The translations under genes were made by a program, and so were the position numbers. DNA of 64,000 bases from Oscillospiraceae bacterium. GTDB taxonomy: Bacteria; Bacillota; Clostridia; Oscillospirales; CAG-272. Location of the stretch: contig SVSN01000004.1 of NCBI GenBank assembly GCA_015064285.1, forward strand, positions 32,587 to 96,586, in the 5' to 3' direction. Under the pieces are notes generated by a model. That model was not told the DNA's origin. It worked only from the letters and a program-made list of their open reading frames with translations, and did no database searches. The first letter of the stretch is position 1. Each line of letters starts with the position of its first letter. This document shows, one piece after another, positions 8,821-17,492 of the stretch.

Positions 8821-8849
8821 AGTATAGCATATTTCTTTAACTTTGTCAA
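8821..8849 (-). promoter_or_regulatory. Sigma-A promoter for the T-box/trpB transcript
   Basis: TTGACA (8844-8849), 17-bp spacer and TATACT (8821-8826) on the minus strand. Confidence 0.88.
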
Positions 8850-8868
8850 GAGGGAAACAACGATTTTT

Positions 8869-9900
8869 TCATTTTTTTCGGTACGGACACCGCACAACCG
8901 GCTCTGTATCCAGCTTTAGCGGCCGGAAACAGGCACAGCATCCCACACATCCAGAGGGCTTGTCCTCCGCCAGTCTGTGCAGAACCCCAGGATCCTGCAT
9001 AAACGGTCTGGCCATGGATACAGCGTCTGCGCCTGCATCAAACAGTTCGTCGATATCGTCCATAGTCCGGATCCCGCCCACCGCAATCAGCGGCAGAGAT
9101 GTTTCCCCGCGCAGTCTGCGGATGTTGGCAAGGAAATACGGTTCTTCCGGCATACCACGTCTGGCTGAACTCCATCCTGAGATTTCCGCTGCATCCAGCC
9201 CCAGTTCATCGCACAGGTTCAGAACCGTTACGATAGCCCTGTGGTATTCATCCGTATCGTCCCGGTCGTCTCCGTTGATTTTCAGAAACACCGGGGTATT
9301 TTCGCCGCATACGGTTTTAATCTCTTCAAAAATCTCCCGGATGATCCGGAACCGGTTTTCCGCAGAACCGCCGTATGCATCGGTGCGATGGTTATATTCC
9401 GGATAGAAACATTGGGACAGCAGATACATATGAGCGCCGTGGAGCATCACACCGGAAAAACCGGCAGTCACAGCCCGCTTGGCCGCCTGGCCGAAGGCTT
9501 TCACCACACCGGCAATTTCGTCCGCTGTCATATTGTCCGGCGTGTACACTTTTCTGCCGCCGTTATGTCCTTCCGCTTTCATCCCGCCGTGCCCAAGCTG
9601 CATGACAGCCGGAACACCATTTGCCTGTGCGGCTTTTGCCACAGCGGCGGATTCGGCTAGATATTCATCCGACCAGATTGCGTTCTGGTAATCGTTGCTC
9701 CGTCCTTCCGGAGATACGCAGGTATGTGCTGTAATGATCATGCCCAGCGGCTGCACGGAAAGTTCTCTGTATACATCCACTTCATAAGACGGCAGATGAG
9801 CGTCCCGGTCGGCGGCAAACATTTCCGTGGCGGAACGCACCGCTCTGCCCGGCAGGGTGATATTGCGCAGAGTCAGGGGGGTAAACAGCTTGTGTGTCAT
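8869..9900 (-). CDS. Old-yellow-enzyme family NADH:flavin oxidoreductase with C-terminal cysteine cluster
   Basis: A 343-residue FMN-binding TIM barrel of the old yellow enzyme/2-enoate reductase family, which reduces activated C=C bonds. Family marks are the N-terminal FTPLTLRN, the active-site region QLGHGG, the HGAHMYLLSQ segment with NHRTDAYGGS after it, and the FMN-phosphate strand IAVGGIRT. The C-terminus carries CVGCCAC and a last Cys about 14 residues later, similar to the 4Fe-4S site of 2,4-dienoyl-CoA reductase, but the FAD/NAD domain that normally follows is absent. GGAGG precedes the ATG. It is the last gene of an operon with the ABC exporter and the MFS transporter (25-base gap to the MFS gene). 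Confidence 0.88.
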   Translation of the reverse strand: MTHKLFTPLTLRNITLPGRAVRSATEMFAADRDAHLPSYEVDVYRELSVQPLGMIITAHTCVSPEGRSNDYQNAIWSDEYLAESAAVAKAAQANGVPAVMQLGHGGMKAEGHNGGRKVYTPDNMTADEIAGVVKAFGQAAKRAVTAGFSGVMLHGAHMYLLSQCFYPEYNHRTDAYGGSAENRFRIIREIFEEIKTVCGENTPVFLKINGDDRDDTDEYHRAIVTVLNLCDELGLDAAEISGWSSARRGMPEEPYFLANIRRLRGETSLPLIAVGGIRTMDDIDELFDAGADAVSMARPFMQDPGVLHRLAEDKPSGCVGCCACFRPLKLDTEPVVRCPYRKK

Positions 9901-9925
9901 ACATATACCTCCGGTCTGTCAGCTT

Positions 9926-11161
9926 TTATTTTTCTTTTGGATAGGATTTACGGATGTGCCAGAATACGGGAACGGCAGCCAGCGGGAACAGCATCCCTAC
10001 AAGCATACCCATTTTCATTCCCAGCTGTTCCGGTGCCAGTGCCATAGTTTCGGCAAGCGTGGTCATGGAAGGGCTGGCGATCACTGCGTCGGTAACAATC
10101 CCCACCAGCTGCGGTCCGACGGAGGCACCCAGATCTCCGCCGGCTGCCATCATGGCATAGATGAACACGCCGGAATCCGGAATCCGGTCTGTAGCGGCGA
10201 TCAGGCTTCCCGGCCAGAGCATGGAGGTGCAGAACCCGGTGAAGGCACAGGCTGCCAGCCCCAGTACGGGAATATTGGTCACAGCCGCTGTCAGATAGCA
10301 TACCGATGCTCCGATAGCGCCCAGAAACAGCACATGTCCGATCCGTCTGCCGCACTTGGCATACAGTGTCCGTCCCAGTCCCAGCATCAGTCCGAACATG
10401 GCTACACCGAACATATCGCCCCATACTTTGGAGATCCCCAGCGCCTGTTCCAGATATCCGGAGCTCCACTGTGCCATAGTGCATTCCGCAGAGCCACCCA
10501 GGAAAATACCGAACACGCTGAGCCAGAGCGTCTTATTCTTCAGATATGCCAGCGCACCGGACACTTTCTCCGGTGTTTCCATCGGCGGAATCTCAGCTCC
10601 GGCATACAGGAAGAAGGAAATCAGCGGCACTATCGTGAAAATCAGGGTCAGAATCTGCCAGTTTTCTCTGCCGAACAGAAGCAGGAAAAGGGTGGCAAAC
10701 AAGATCACGAACACAACGCCCCAGGCATACACAGAGTGCAGCTTGCTCATTTCCCTGTCGGGATCCTTGGCGGGAATGGCGGCAATCACAGGACTGCCCA
10801 GCACTTCCCCGAATCCACCGGCAGCAGAAAAGATTATCGTACCGATTACCATACCGGTATAGATAGCGCCTGGCAGCAGCCACGGGGTCAGAGCGAAAAA
10901 TACCAGTCCCGCAAAGGCCAGCACCGGCGTCAGCTTTACCGCCAGCGGAATATTGAATTTGTGGGAGAAAAAGGTGAAAATCAGGTCAATGGTCAGCTGG
11001 GTCATGAAATTGATCAGCACCAGCAGCCCCAGAAGCGAGTAGGAAATCCCATACAGTTCCCGGAATGTGAGAAACAGTACGGGAGAAAGATTGCCGATGA
11101 CCGACATGGAGATACTGGAGAAATAACACGCCGCTTTGACGCGTCTGTATTTTGCTTCCAT
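9926..11161 (-). CDS. MFS transporter
   Basis: A 411-residue integral membrane protein with about 12 hydrophobic segments in two halves joined by a charged loop near the middle, the build of a major facilitator. It resembles sugar/nucleoside-type MFS proteins, but no substrate motif is clear. I chose the ATG at 11161 because AAAGGA stands in front of it; a TTG 21 bases further up is possible. It sits between an ABC exporter and a flavin oxidoreductase, spacing 27 and 25 bases, so all three are probably co-transcribed from the promoter upstream of the ABC gene. A shared role in handling or exporting an unknown compound is inference. Confidence 0.8.
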   Translation of the reverse strand: MEAKYRRVKAACYFSSISMSVIGNLSPVLFLTFRELYGISYSLLGLLVLINFMTQLTIDLIFTFFSHKFNIPLAVKLTPVLAFAGLVFFALTPWLLPGAIYTGMVIGTIIFSAAGGFGEVLGSPVIAAIPAKDPDREMSKLHSVYAWGVVFVILFATLFLLLFGRENWQILTLIFTIVPLISFFLYAGAEIPPMETPEKVSGALAYLKNKTLWLSVFGIFLGGSAECTMAQWSSGYLEQALGISKVWGDMFGVAMFGLMLGLGRTLYAKCGRRIGHVLFLGAIGASVCYLTAAVTNIPVLGLAACAFTGFCTSMLWPGSLIAATDRIPDSGVFIYAMMAAGGDLGASVGPQLVGIVTDAVIASPSMTTLAETMALAPEQLGMKMGMLVGMLFPLAAVPVFWHIRKSYPKEK

Positions 11162-11188
11162 AAAAATGTCCTTTTCTTGCAATGTTGT

Positions 11189-12931
11189 TTATTCTTCTGT
11201 CCGGATCAGAGCGTCTGTATCATGGATTCCGCACATTCCGGCGTAGATGCCGGCAAGCTGCAAAAGCTGTTCATGGGTACCTTCTTCGGCGATTTTTCCG
11301 TCCTTCAGAACAATGATCCGATCTGCTTTCCTGACTGTGGACAGACGGTGGGCAATGGCGATCAGGGTATGTCTGCCGGTCAGGTTTTCAATGGCTTTCT
11401 GGATCTGGGCTTCTGTTTCATTGTCCACAGCAGAGGTAGCTTCGTCCAGCACCAGAATGGGTGTTTTCCGCAGAACAGCACGGGCAATGGCCAGCCGCTG
11501 CTTCTGTCCGCCGGAAAGCCGGACACCCCGTTCCCCGATCATAGTCTGATAACCCTGAGGCATGGCACGGATAAACTCATCCGCGCAGGCAATCTTCGCC
11601 GCCTCGTACACAGCATCTTCCGTGGGATTGTCACAGCCATAGGCGATATTGTCATACACCGTACCGTTGAACAGGAATACATCCTGCAGTACAATGGAAA
11701 TGTTATCTCTGAGGGATTTCAGCGTGGCTTTCCGGGTGTCGAAACCATCGATGGAAATTGTCCCTTCCTGAGGATCGTAGAAGCGTTCCAGCAGGGAAAC
11801 AATGGTGGTTTTTCCCACGCCTGTTGCCCCAACCAATGCAATCATCTGCCCCGGTTCTGCCCGGAAGGAAATATCGTCCAGCACCTTTGCTTCTTCCCCG
11901 TAACCAAATGTCACGTTTTCAAACGCAATACCGCCGTTCCCGACAGGCATATCCACAGCATCGTCAGCTTCTTTGATTTCGCTTTCCGTATCCAGCAGTT
12001 CCAGCACCCGGTTTCCGCAGGCACCTGCCACCTGAATATCTTCCGCCAGTCTGGCAAGCGCCGACAGAGGACTGTAGAACAGGGACAGATACATGAAGAA
12101 CCCCACAATATCCGCTGTGGACATGGTTCCCCGCATAGCAAAGACACCGCCAACACCCATCACGATCACCGTACCGATGGAAGTCATGAATTCCACGGAC
12201 GGGTAGTACATGGCATTGTAGTAATTGGCACGGACATTCACAAATATGTATTTTTTACAGTATTCTTTCATGCTGAGAGATTCCGCGCCTTCTTTCCCAA
12301 AAGCCTGAATCTCCTTCATCCCGGAAAGATTGTCCTGCGTTCTGGCATTCAGCCCGGCCAGCACTTCCTGATTGATTTTGAACAGAGGGGCAATTCTGGT
12401 GATGAACACCCTGGACAGAATAAATATAAAGGGGACCGGAACCAATGTAAACAGTGCAAGGGTGGGATTGATGGTGAAAATCATCACCGTCACACCCAGA
12501 ATCACGATTATGTTCATGGTCATATCCGGCAGAGAGTGGGCGATCAGGACTTCCAGCTGTCTTGTATCGTTGATCATCCGGGACATAATCTCCCCGGTCT
12601 GCTTGTTGGAATAATACCGCATGGACAGAGACTGCAGCTTATCGTAGCACAGGGAGGTCAGATGCCCCACAAAATTCCATGCCGCCACATGGGACTGCCA
12701 CAGCGCCAGAAACCGGCATACACCCCGCAGCAAATAGGCGCCAACCATGATCCCGACATACATCAGCAGAATCCCGCCTGTCAGTTTTTCCGGTTCCGAA
12801 AGCAGCGCCGTCAGCCGTCTGACCGCCTCCGGTGTCACCAGATTCAATAGAGATGCCGCCACCAGGGTCAGCACCGTAATCAATAGAGATCCCCACCAGG
12901 GCCTGGCAATCTGCAGCATTCGTCTGATCAT
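11189..12931 (-). CDS. ABC exporter, fused permease/ATPase (half transporter)
   Basis: A 580-residue half-size ABC exporter. Residues 1-310 form the six-helix type IV transmembrane domain; residues ~335-580 are the nucleotide-binding domain with Walker A GATGVGKTT, the signature LSGGQKQR, and Walker B ILVLDEATSA. Such proteins work as homo- or heterodimers moving lipids, peptides or drugs out of the cell. Only one half is present, so it would act as a homodimer or with a partner elsewhere. The start has a GTGAGGT ribosome-binding site. It heads the operon ABC-MFS-flavin oxidoreductase and is divergent from the aldo/keto reductase gene. Confidence 0.9.
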   Translation of the reverse strand: MIRRMLQIARPWWGSLLITVLTLVAASLLNLVTPEAVRRLTALLSEPEKLTGGILLMYVGIMVGAYLLRGVCRFLALWQSHVAAWNFVGHLTSLCYDKLQSLSMRYYSNKQTGEIMSRMINDTRQLEVLIAHSLPDMTMNIIVILGVTVMIFTINPTLALFTLVPVPFIFILSRVFITRIAPLFKINQEVLAGLNARTQDNLSGMKEIQAFGKEGAESLSMKEYCKKYIFVNVRANYYNAMYYPSVEFMTSIGTVIVMGVGGVFAMRGTMSTADIVGFFMYLSLFYSPLSALARLAEDIQVAGACGNRVLELLDTESEIKEADDAVDMPVGNGGIAFENVTFGYGEEAKVLDDISFRAEPGQMIALVGATGVGKTTIVSLLERFYDPQEGTISIDGFDTRKATLKSLRDNISIVLQDVFLFNGTVYDNIAYGCDNPTEDAVYEAAKIACADEFIRAMPQGYQTMIGERGVRLSGGQKQRLAIARAVLRKTPILVLDEATSAVDNETEAQIQKAIENLTGRHTLIAIAHRLSTVRKADRIIVLKDGKIAEEGTHEQLLQLAGIYAGMCGIHDTDALIRTEE

Positions 12932-12965
12932 GGAAAATACCTCACTTTCCGCTTACACTATGGCT

Positions 12966-12994
12966 ATTCTACCACAGCTTTCCGGGAATGGCAA
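12966..12994 (-). promoter_or_regulatory. Promoter for the ABC-MFS-oxidoreductase operon
   Basis: TTGCCA (12989-12994), 17-bp spacer, TAGAAT (12966-12971) on the minus strand, 35 bases before the start codon. Confidence 0.7.
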
Positions 12995-13045
12995 TAGAAT
13001 TTCCGATTTTCTCCACAGATTCCTTTCTCCCTTCGGTTGTTTCTC

Positions 13046-13074
13046 TTGCATTATTAAATCCTGTATGGTATACT
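13046..13074 (+). promoter_or_regulatory. Promoter for the aldo/keto reductase gene
   Basis: TTGCAT at 13046, 17-bp spacer, TATACT at 13069, 28 bases before the ATG. Confidence 0.75.
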
Positions 13075-13102
13075 GATAAAAATTCATTTCAGAGAGGTAT
13101 CC

Positions 13103-14284
13103 ATGCAGTACCGTACAGACAAATACGGCAATCCCATCTCCATTCTTGGATTCGGCTGTATGCGCTTTCCCCAGACCCTGGGTATTCCGCAGATGGAAGA
13201 AATCGAAAAGGAAATCATGACGGCCTACCGTGCCGGAGTAAACTATTTTGACACCGCCTATATCTACCCCGGCAGCGAATCGGCGCTGGGTGAGGTTCTG
13301 TCGAAAAACGGCATCCGGGAAAAAGTGCACATCGCAACCAAGCTGCCCCACTATCTGGTACGGAAGGCGGAAGACATGGAGCGGATTTTCACAGAAGAAC
13401 TGAAAAGACTTCGGACAGATTATATAGACTATTACCTGCTCCATATGCTCAGTGATATCCAGTCTCTGAACCGGCTGCTGGAAATGGGATTTGCAGAATG
13501 GCTGGCGGAAAAGCAAAAATCCGGCGCCATCCGGCAGATCGGTTTCTCCTACCACGGCAACACGGATATGTTCCGGCAGCTGATCGATGCTTTTGACTGG
13601 GATTTCTGCATGATCCAGTACAACTACATGGACGAACACACCCAGGCCGGACGCAGAGGACTGCAGTATGCCCACAGCAAAGGCCTGCCGGTGTTCATCA
13701 TGGAACCGCTGCGGGGCGGGAAGCTGGTCAGCCGCCTGCCGGAAAAAGCAAAGAAGATTTTCGCGGAATATCCCACAAAGCATACCCCTGCCGGCTGGGC
13801 ATTCCGCTGGCTCTGGAATCAGCCGGAAGTCACCTGTGTGCTGTCCGGTATGAATTCCGATGCCATGGTACAGGAAAATCTGCAGACCGCATCGGAAGCG
13901 AACGTGGGGGATCTGGGGCCGGCAGAGGAAGCCATGCTGAAAGATGTGGTGGACGCCATCCAGGCAGGCATGAAGGTTGGCTGCACCGGCTGCGGGTACT
14001 GTATGCCCTGTCCCAAAAATGTGGACATTCCCGGTACCTTTGCCGCCTATAACCGGCGTTATGCGGAAGGAAAATTCTGGTCGTCCGTGGACTACATGAT
14101 CTGCACCGTTCTGCGGAAGGATCCTACCTCCGCCTCCAACTGTATCGGCTGCGGCAAATGTGAGAACCACTGTCCCCAGCAAATCGCCATCCGGGAAGAA
14201 CTGCAGAATGCCTGCAGGGAGCTGGAAGGGCCGCTGTATCGTGGCATCCGCCGTGGCATCGCAAAACTGAAGCTGTTCGGCTGA
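13103..14284 (+). CDS. Aldo/keto reductase with C-terminal 4Fe-4S domain
   Basis: A 393-residue fusion. Residues 1-~270 form an aldo/keto reductase barrel with the catalytic set Asp50, Tyr55 and Lys80 (DTAYIY and ATKLP) and the histidine of YYLLHM. Residues ~290-393 hold two cysteine clusters, CTGCGYCMPCP and CIGCGKCENHCP, the second a classical 4Fe-4S ferredoxin motif. This arrangement is common in anaerobes and would link an NAD(P)H-type carbonyl reduction to electron transfer; the substrate is not known. AGAGAGG precedes the ATG. The gene is monocistronic, with its own promoter and terminator. Confidence 0.9.
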   Translation: MQYRTDKYGNPISILGFGCMRFPQTLGIPQMEEIEKEIMTAYRAGVNYFDTAYIYPGSESALGEVLSKNGIREKVHIATKLPHYLVRKAEDMERIFTEELKRLRTDYIDYYLLHMLSDIQSLNRLLEMGFAEWLAEKQKSGAIRQIGFSYHGNTDMFRQLIDAFDWDFCMIQYNYMDEHTQAGRRGLQYAHSKGLPVFIMEPLRGGKLVSRLPEKAKKIFAEYPTKHTPAGWAFRWLWNQPEVTCVLSGMNSDAMVQENLQTASEANVGDLGPAEEAMLKDVVDAIQAGMKVGCTGCGYCMPCPKNVDIPGTFAAYNRRYAEGKFWSSVDYMICTVLRKDPTSASNCIGCGKCENHCPQQIAIREELQNACRELEGPLYRGIRRGIAKLKLFG

Positions 14285-14301
14285 ACCGAATCTGCATACA
14301 A

Positions 14302-14342
14302 AAAACGGAGTTTCCCGTATCGGAAGCTCCGTTTCTGTTTTT
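14302..14342 (+). terminator. Terminator after the aldo/keto reductase gene
   Basis: AAACGGAG-TTTCC (14303-14315) pairs with GGAAGCTCCGTTT (14322-14334), then a T-rich tail. Confidence 0.82.
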
Positions 14343-14456
14343 CATATCGTATTCGTCAGCCAGTATTTTTCCTGTACTCAGCCGTTAAGAGCCACAAATC
14401 TGGCCACAACATCCTCTTATCTTCCGTTTTTTCAGGCAGGCATAATGCTGTTCCTC

Positions 14457-14485
14457 TTGACCCCGGATATACGGGATGGTATAAT
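14457..14485 (+). promoter_or_regulatory. Promoter for the small membrane protein at 14530
   Basis: TTGACC at 14457, 17-bp spacer, perfect TATAAT at 14480. Confidence 0.85.
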
Positions 14486-14529
14486 AGATACATACAATCC
14501 TTCCCTGAAAGGTGTTTTCCGGATAACCT

Positions 14530-15075
14530 ATGACAGAAAACCTGTTTATTATTCCGCAGAAATCCATAGCTGTGCGGCTTTCTCTCATTATCATGGCCGC
14601 AGCCGGGATCATCAGGATCCTTTATTTCTGCCTGACACCGTTGACACCGTATCTGTTCTGGATTCATCTGCTGCTCCCCATCTCTGCGGTGGTGCTGTTT
14701 CTGGTGACAGTTCTGCTGTGGGGAGAAAAAGCGCCCCGGCGGACGGTGATTTCTGTGTTTCTTGGTGTACTGTTCTTCTTTCTCAAATCCTTCACCTTCG
14801 CCACGGTACTCCACACAGTGCTGTGCATCCTGCTGTATCTGACGGTGCTTGTTTTATACAGTCTGACCATCTTCGGTGTGATCCGTACCAAATATCTGCT
14901 CTATCCGCTGTTCGGTCTGCCGCTTGCCTACCACATTTTTGTGGAAGATATGCAGCTCTACGTGTTTGCCGATCCGCCGGTGCCCTTCGTGGAATGGCTG
15001 CCGGAAATTTCGGTGCTGTGCATCATGGCCTCCCTGCTGATGCTGGCCTTCGGCATCCGGAAACGGGAAGAATAA
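14530..15075 (+). CDS. Hypothetical polytopic membrane protein
   Basis: A 181-residue protein I do not recognise. It has about six hydrophobic segments (near residues 15-37, 42-63, 72-92, 93-115, 118-140 and 155-175), short basic loops (GEKAPRR, IRTKY) and a charged C-terminal tail RKREE, so it is an inner-membrane protein. A clear promoter 45 bases upstream and a clear terminator immediately after it show that it is a real single-gene unit. The ribosome-binding site is poor (no AGGAGG within 15 bases), so expression may be low. No function is proposed. Confidence 0.65.
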   Translation: MTENLFIIPQKSIAVRLSLIIMAAAGIIRILYFCLTPLTPYLFWIHLLLPISAVVLFLVTVLLWGEKAPRRTVISVFLGVLFFFLKSFTFATVLHTVLCILLYLTVLVLYSLTIFGVIRTKYLLYPLFGLPLAYHIFVEDMQLYVFADPPVPFVEWLPEISVLCIMASLLMLAFGIRKREE

Positions 15076-15125
15076 AAAATCACTGCTGTCTTTCGGGAAT
15101 CCCTCCCATAAGACAGCAGTTTTTC
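15075..15125. terminator. Bidirectional terminator
   Basis: ACTGCTGTCTT (15082-15092) pairs with AAGACAGCAGT (15110-15120), with A-run before and T-run after; it lies between convergent genes. Confidence 0.85.
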
Positions 15126-15137
15126 ATCGTCTGCAAA

Positions 15138-16127
15138 TCAGTTTTTCTCTATTGCAGCGGCTTTCTCCTTGGCACGGATCACAACCCGCAGCGGGTGCAG
15201 TTCTTCCTCTATTCCCACAGGCATGGGATCCCCATAACGCAGATGCCGCAGGAGCAGATCCAGAAAATCGGTACAGTCAGAATCTGTCCGGTCGATTTCG
15301 CCCTCGTCCCTGTCGGTATAAATGTGACTGTGCCGACCGCCATCGGTAATCTCAATCATTCCTTTGGTACCGAACACACGTACGTGTTCGTTTCCCCATA
15401 CCGGAAAACCTGTAGGATTGAGGTAATTCATACAGATAGCAGCCACACCGCCGTTTTCCAGCGTCATAGACAGAACCGCGGCTGTGTACAGCCCTCCTGT
15501 CGGCACACCGTTCAGTTCAGCGTTGCCCAGATGGGTTTCTCTGGCTTCGATATCCGTTACCCGCAGGCCGGTGATATGCTCGATAAAGCGCATGGCATGG
15601 ATGCCCACCCAGCGGATCAGGCCGCCGTCGGTTTCTTCATCCTGAGGACGCAGACCGGGCCGCATGGGATAGGATTTCTGGGCGTACACCTGTACTACCT
15701 GACCGATTTTCCCCTCTCTGACCAGCTTCCGCATGGACCACCAGGGTTCAAAGAATACCGTGTCGGCAATTTCGTGGAATTCCTTCCCGCAGGCTTCTGC
15801 CGCCGCAAGTACCCTGTCCAGCCCCTCTTCCGTCAGCACCGCCGGTTTTTCCGCATACACATGACATCCGGCTTTCAGACAGAGAATGGCGTCCCTTTCC
15901 TGATCGGCACGTCTGGATGAACAGAGGCAGACCATGTCGATCCCGCCAGCCGCCAGCATTTCTTCCAGTGTATCGTATCTGGGAATGTTCTCCCAGCCCG
16001 GCAGTTTTTTCCATTCCGAATCCGTCATGCACGCTGCTGCAATCACACCGTCCGGATGACTTTTCAGCCGGTTGTGGATCTGGTGGCCATTCATGCCGTG
16101 AAGTCCGATACGAATTTTATCCATCAT
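15138..16127 (-). CDS. Gfo/Idh/MocA family oxidoreductase
   Basis: A 329-residue NAD(P)-dependent sugar dehydrogenase-like protein. The N-terminal Rossmann strand is IRIGLHGMNGHQ, and the conserved catalytic lysine sits in the AEKPAVLT segment near residue 95. The C-terminal alpha/beta domain holds GGLIRWVGIHAMRF, the equivalent of the family's catalytic Asp/His region. Such enzymes oxidise or epimerise sugar hydroxyls, including 3-keto-glycoside chemistry in gut bacteria; the substrate here is unknown. Its ATG overlaps the stop of the preceding oxidoreductase (TAATG at 16127-16129), so the two are translationally coupled and probably work on the same compound. Confidence 0.85.
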   Translation of the reverse strand: MMDKIRIGLHGMNGHQIHNRLKSHPDGVIAAACMTDSEWKKLPGWENIPRYDTLEEMLAAGGIDMVCLCSSRRADQERDAILCLKAGCHVYAEKPAVLTEEGLDRVLAAAEACGKEFHEIADTVFFEPWWSMRKLVREGKIGQVVQVYAQKSYPMRPGLRPQDEETDGGLIRWVGIHAMRFIEHITGLRVTDIEARETHLGNAELNGVPTGGLYTAAVLSMTLENGGVAAICMNYLNPTGFPVWGNEHVRVFGTKGMIEITDGGRHSHIYTDRDEGEIDRTDSDCTDFLDLLLRHLRYGDPMPVGIEEELHPLRVVIRAKEKAAAIEKN

Positions 16128-17311
16128 TATACCTCAGCCCAGTCTGCTGCAGACTTTCCGGGGTCTTTATAGCATTCAATCAGATCTGCCCACAGGCCAT
16201 CTGCGTATACTCTTTCTTCCGTCCGCACCAGTCTGTCTGCCGTAATATTCCGTACGGTTTCATTCTGCTGAAGCCGGTTGATGACACGGGTGTGGGCACT
16301 GGCCGCTTCCAGCCCGCAGGGGTATTCTCTTGTGTCTCCGCTAACCGCAGCGGCAATGGCGGCTTCCAGCTTTTCGTATTCATCCGCAAAGGGGTTGCCG
16401 TAGTCGATCCGTTCACCGTCGGCAGTCACAGCCACCACCTTTCCGTATTCCGTATAGGTTTCCGGCATCACGGACAAAGACAGCTCGTTCTTCGACTGGG
16501 AATAATACACGTCTGCCTTCTCGAAATGGAAGTGGTACGTGGGATTCAGCAGCTTGTCCACCGCATGGGAAGCGATAAAGCAGGCTTTTGTACCGCCGGG
16601 GAAGGTCAGATCCACCTTGCAGGTGTCAAAGTTTTCAATACTGTTGGCGCGCAGGAGTTCGCCCTTCACGGAATCCGGTACAGCGGCTTTTCCGTCTTCG
16701 CCAAGTACAAACAGCATATTATGGAGATAATGCGCGGTGGCGTTGTTGGCAATGCTGTCATAGATCAGCGCACCGTCTGCCGCCGCCACCTTTCCTGCCC
16801 ATCCGGAACCTCTCCGGTAGTAAGCCAGATCCCGGGGCCAGAGCACGATGGTACGCATATCCAGACACTTGCCGAACTTTCCGGAGCTGATATCCTTTTT
16901 CAGTGCCAGCGTTGTAGGGGCATAAGACCACTGGTAGCCGATGAAAACAAATCTTTCCGCATCCCGGCTGGCATTTTTCAGGATTTCAATATCCTTTTCA
17001 TCTGCACAGAGCGGCTTTTCACACAGCACATGGGAGCCGTTTTTCAGTGCCGTCAGAATCTGAGGCGTGTGATACTGGATAGGCGTGGCGATTACGGTCA
17101 GATCCACCTTCTGTGCTGCGTACAGCTCTTCCATGGTAGCGTACACCGGAATCCCGGCCGCCTCCAGATCCCCCAGTCTGGGACAGCTCTGGGGATAGGG
17201 TTCCACTACACCCACCGGCTGAATCCGGGGATCGTTTTTATCGAGAATATATCGGGTATACAGCATGGCATAGCCGCCGATGCCGCACAGGGCAATGTTG
17301 ATTTTGGACAT
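16127..17311 (-). CDS. Gfo/Idh/MocA family oxidoreductase
   Basis: A 394-residue protein with the Rossmann start INIALCGIGGYA and the lysine motif LCEKPL near residue 95. The middle domain includes GALIYDSIANNATAHYLHNM, with the histidine where the family's catalytic residue lies. It is longer than its neighbour and not a close duplicate of it. I chose the ATG at 17311 because AAGGAGG precedes it by a good distance; the frame is open further up to 17452 but that stretch contains the divergent promoter region. It is the first gene of a two-gene operon, divergent from a sulfatase, which suggests a joint role in processing a sulfated glycan or glycoside (inference). Confidence 0.85.
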   Translation of the reverse strand: MSKINIALCGIGGYAMLYTRYILDKNDPRIQPVGVVEPYPQSCPRLGDLEAAGIPVYATMEELYAAQKVDLTVIATPIQYHTPQILTALKNGSHVLCEKPLCADEKDIEILKNASRDAERFVFIGYQWSYAPTTLALKKDISSGKFGKCLDMRTIVLWPRDLAYYRRGSGWAGKVAAADGALIYDSIANNATAHYLHNMLFVLGEDGKAAVPDSVKGELLRANSIENFDTCKVDLTFPGGTKACFIASHAVDKLLNPTYHFHFEKADVYYSQSKNELSLSVMPETYTEYGKVVAVTADGERIDYGNPFADEYEKLEAAIAAAVSGDTREYPCGLEAASAHTRVINRLQQNETVRNITADRLVRTEERVYADGLWADLIECYKDPGKSAADWAEV

Positions 17312-17353
17312 AAAAAGCCTCCTTCTCTGTAAACAGATTTTACTTTCGGTTTT

Positions 17354-17382
17354 ATTATACAGGAACACTTTCCGAAATGCAA
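17354..17382 (-). promoter_or_regulatory. Promoter for the Gfo/Idh operon
   Basis: TTGCAT (17377-17382), 17-bp spacer, perfect TATAAT (17354-17359) on the minus strand. Confidence 0.8.
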
Positions 17383-17432
17383 GCGTTTTTCGTTTACACA
17401 TTTTCTTTTCGCTGGGAACACCGCAGATTTTC

Positions 17433-17462
17433 TTGACAGAACCGCAGAACATCTGCTACAAT
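17433..17462 (+). promoter_or_regulatory. Promoter for the sulfatase gene
   Basis: TTGACA at 17433 and TACAAT at 17457 with an 18-bp spacer, 30 bases before the ATG. Confidence 0.82.
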
Positions 17463-17492
17463 AGAATCAGAAATCACACAGGGAGAATCTGT

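Noticed and set aside
9827..12850. A 1007-codon open frame on the + strand opposite the MFS and ABC transporter genes
   Set aside because: Antisense shadow of two membrane transport genes; His/Gln-rich nonsense translation.
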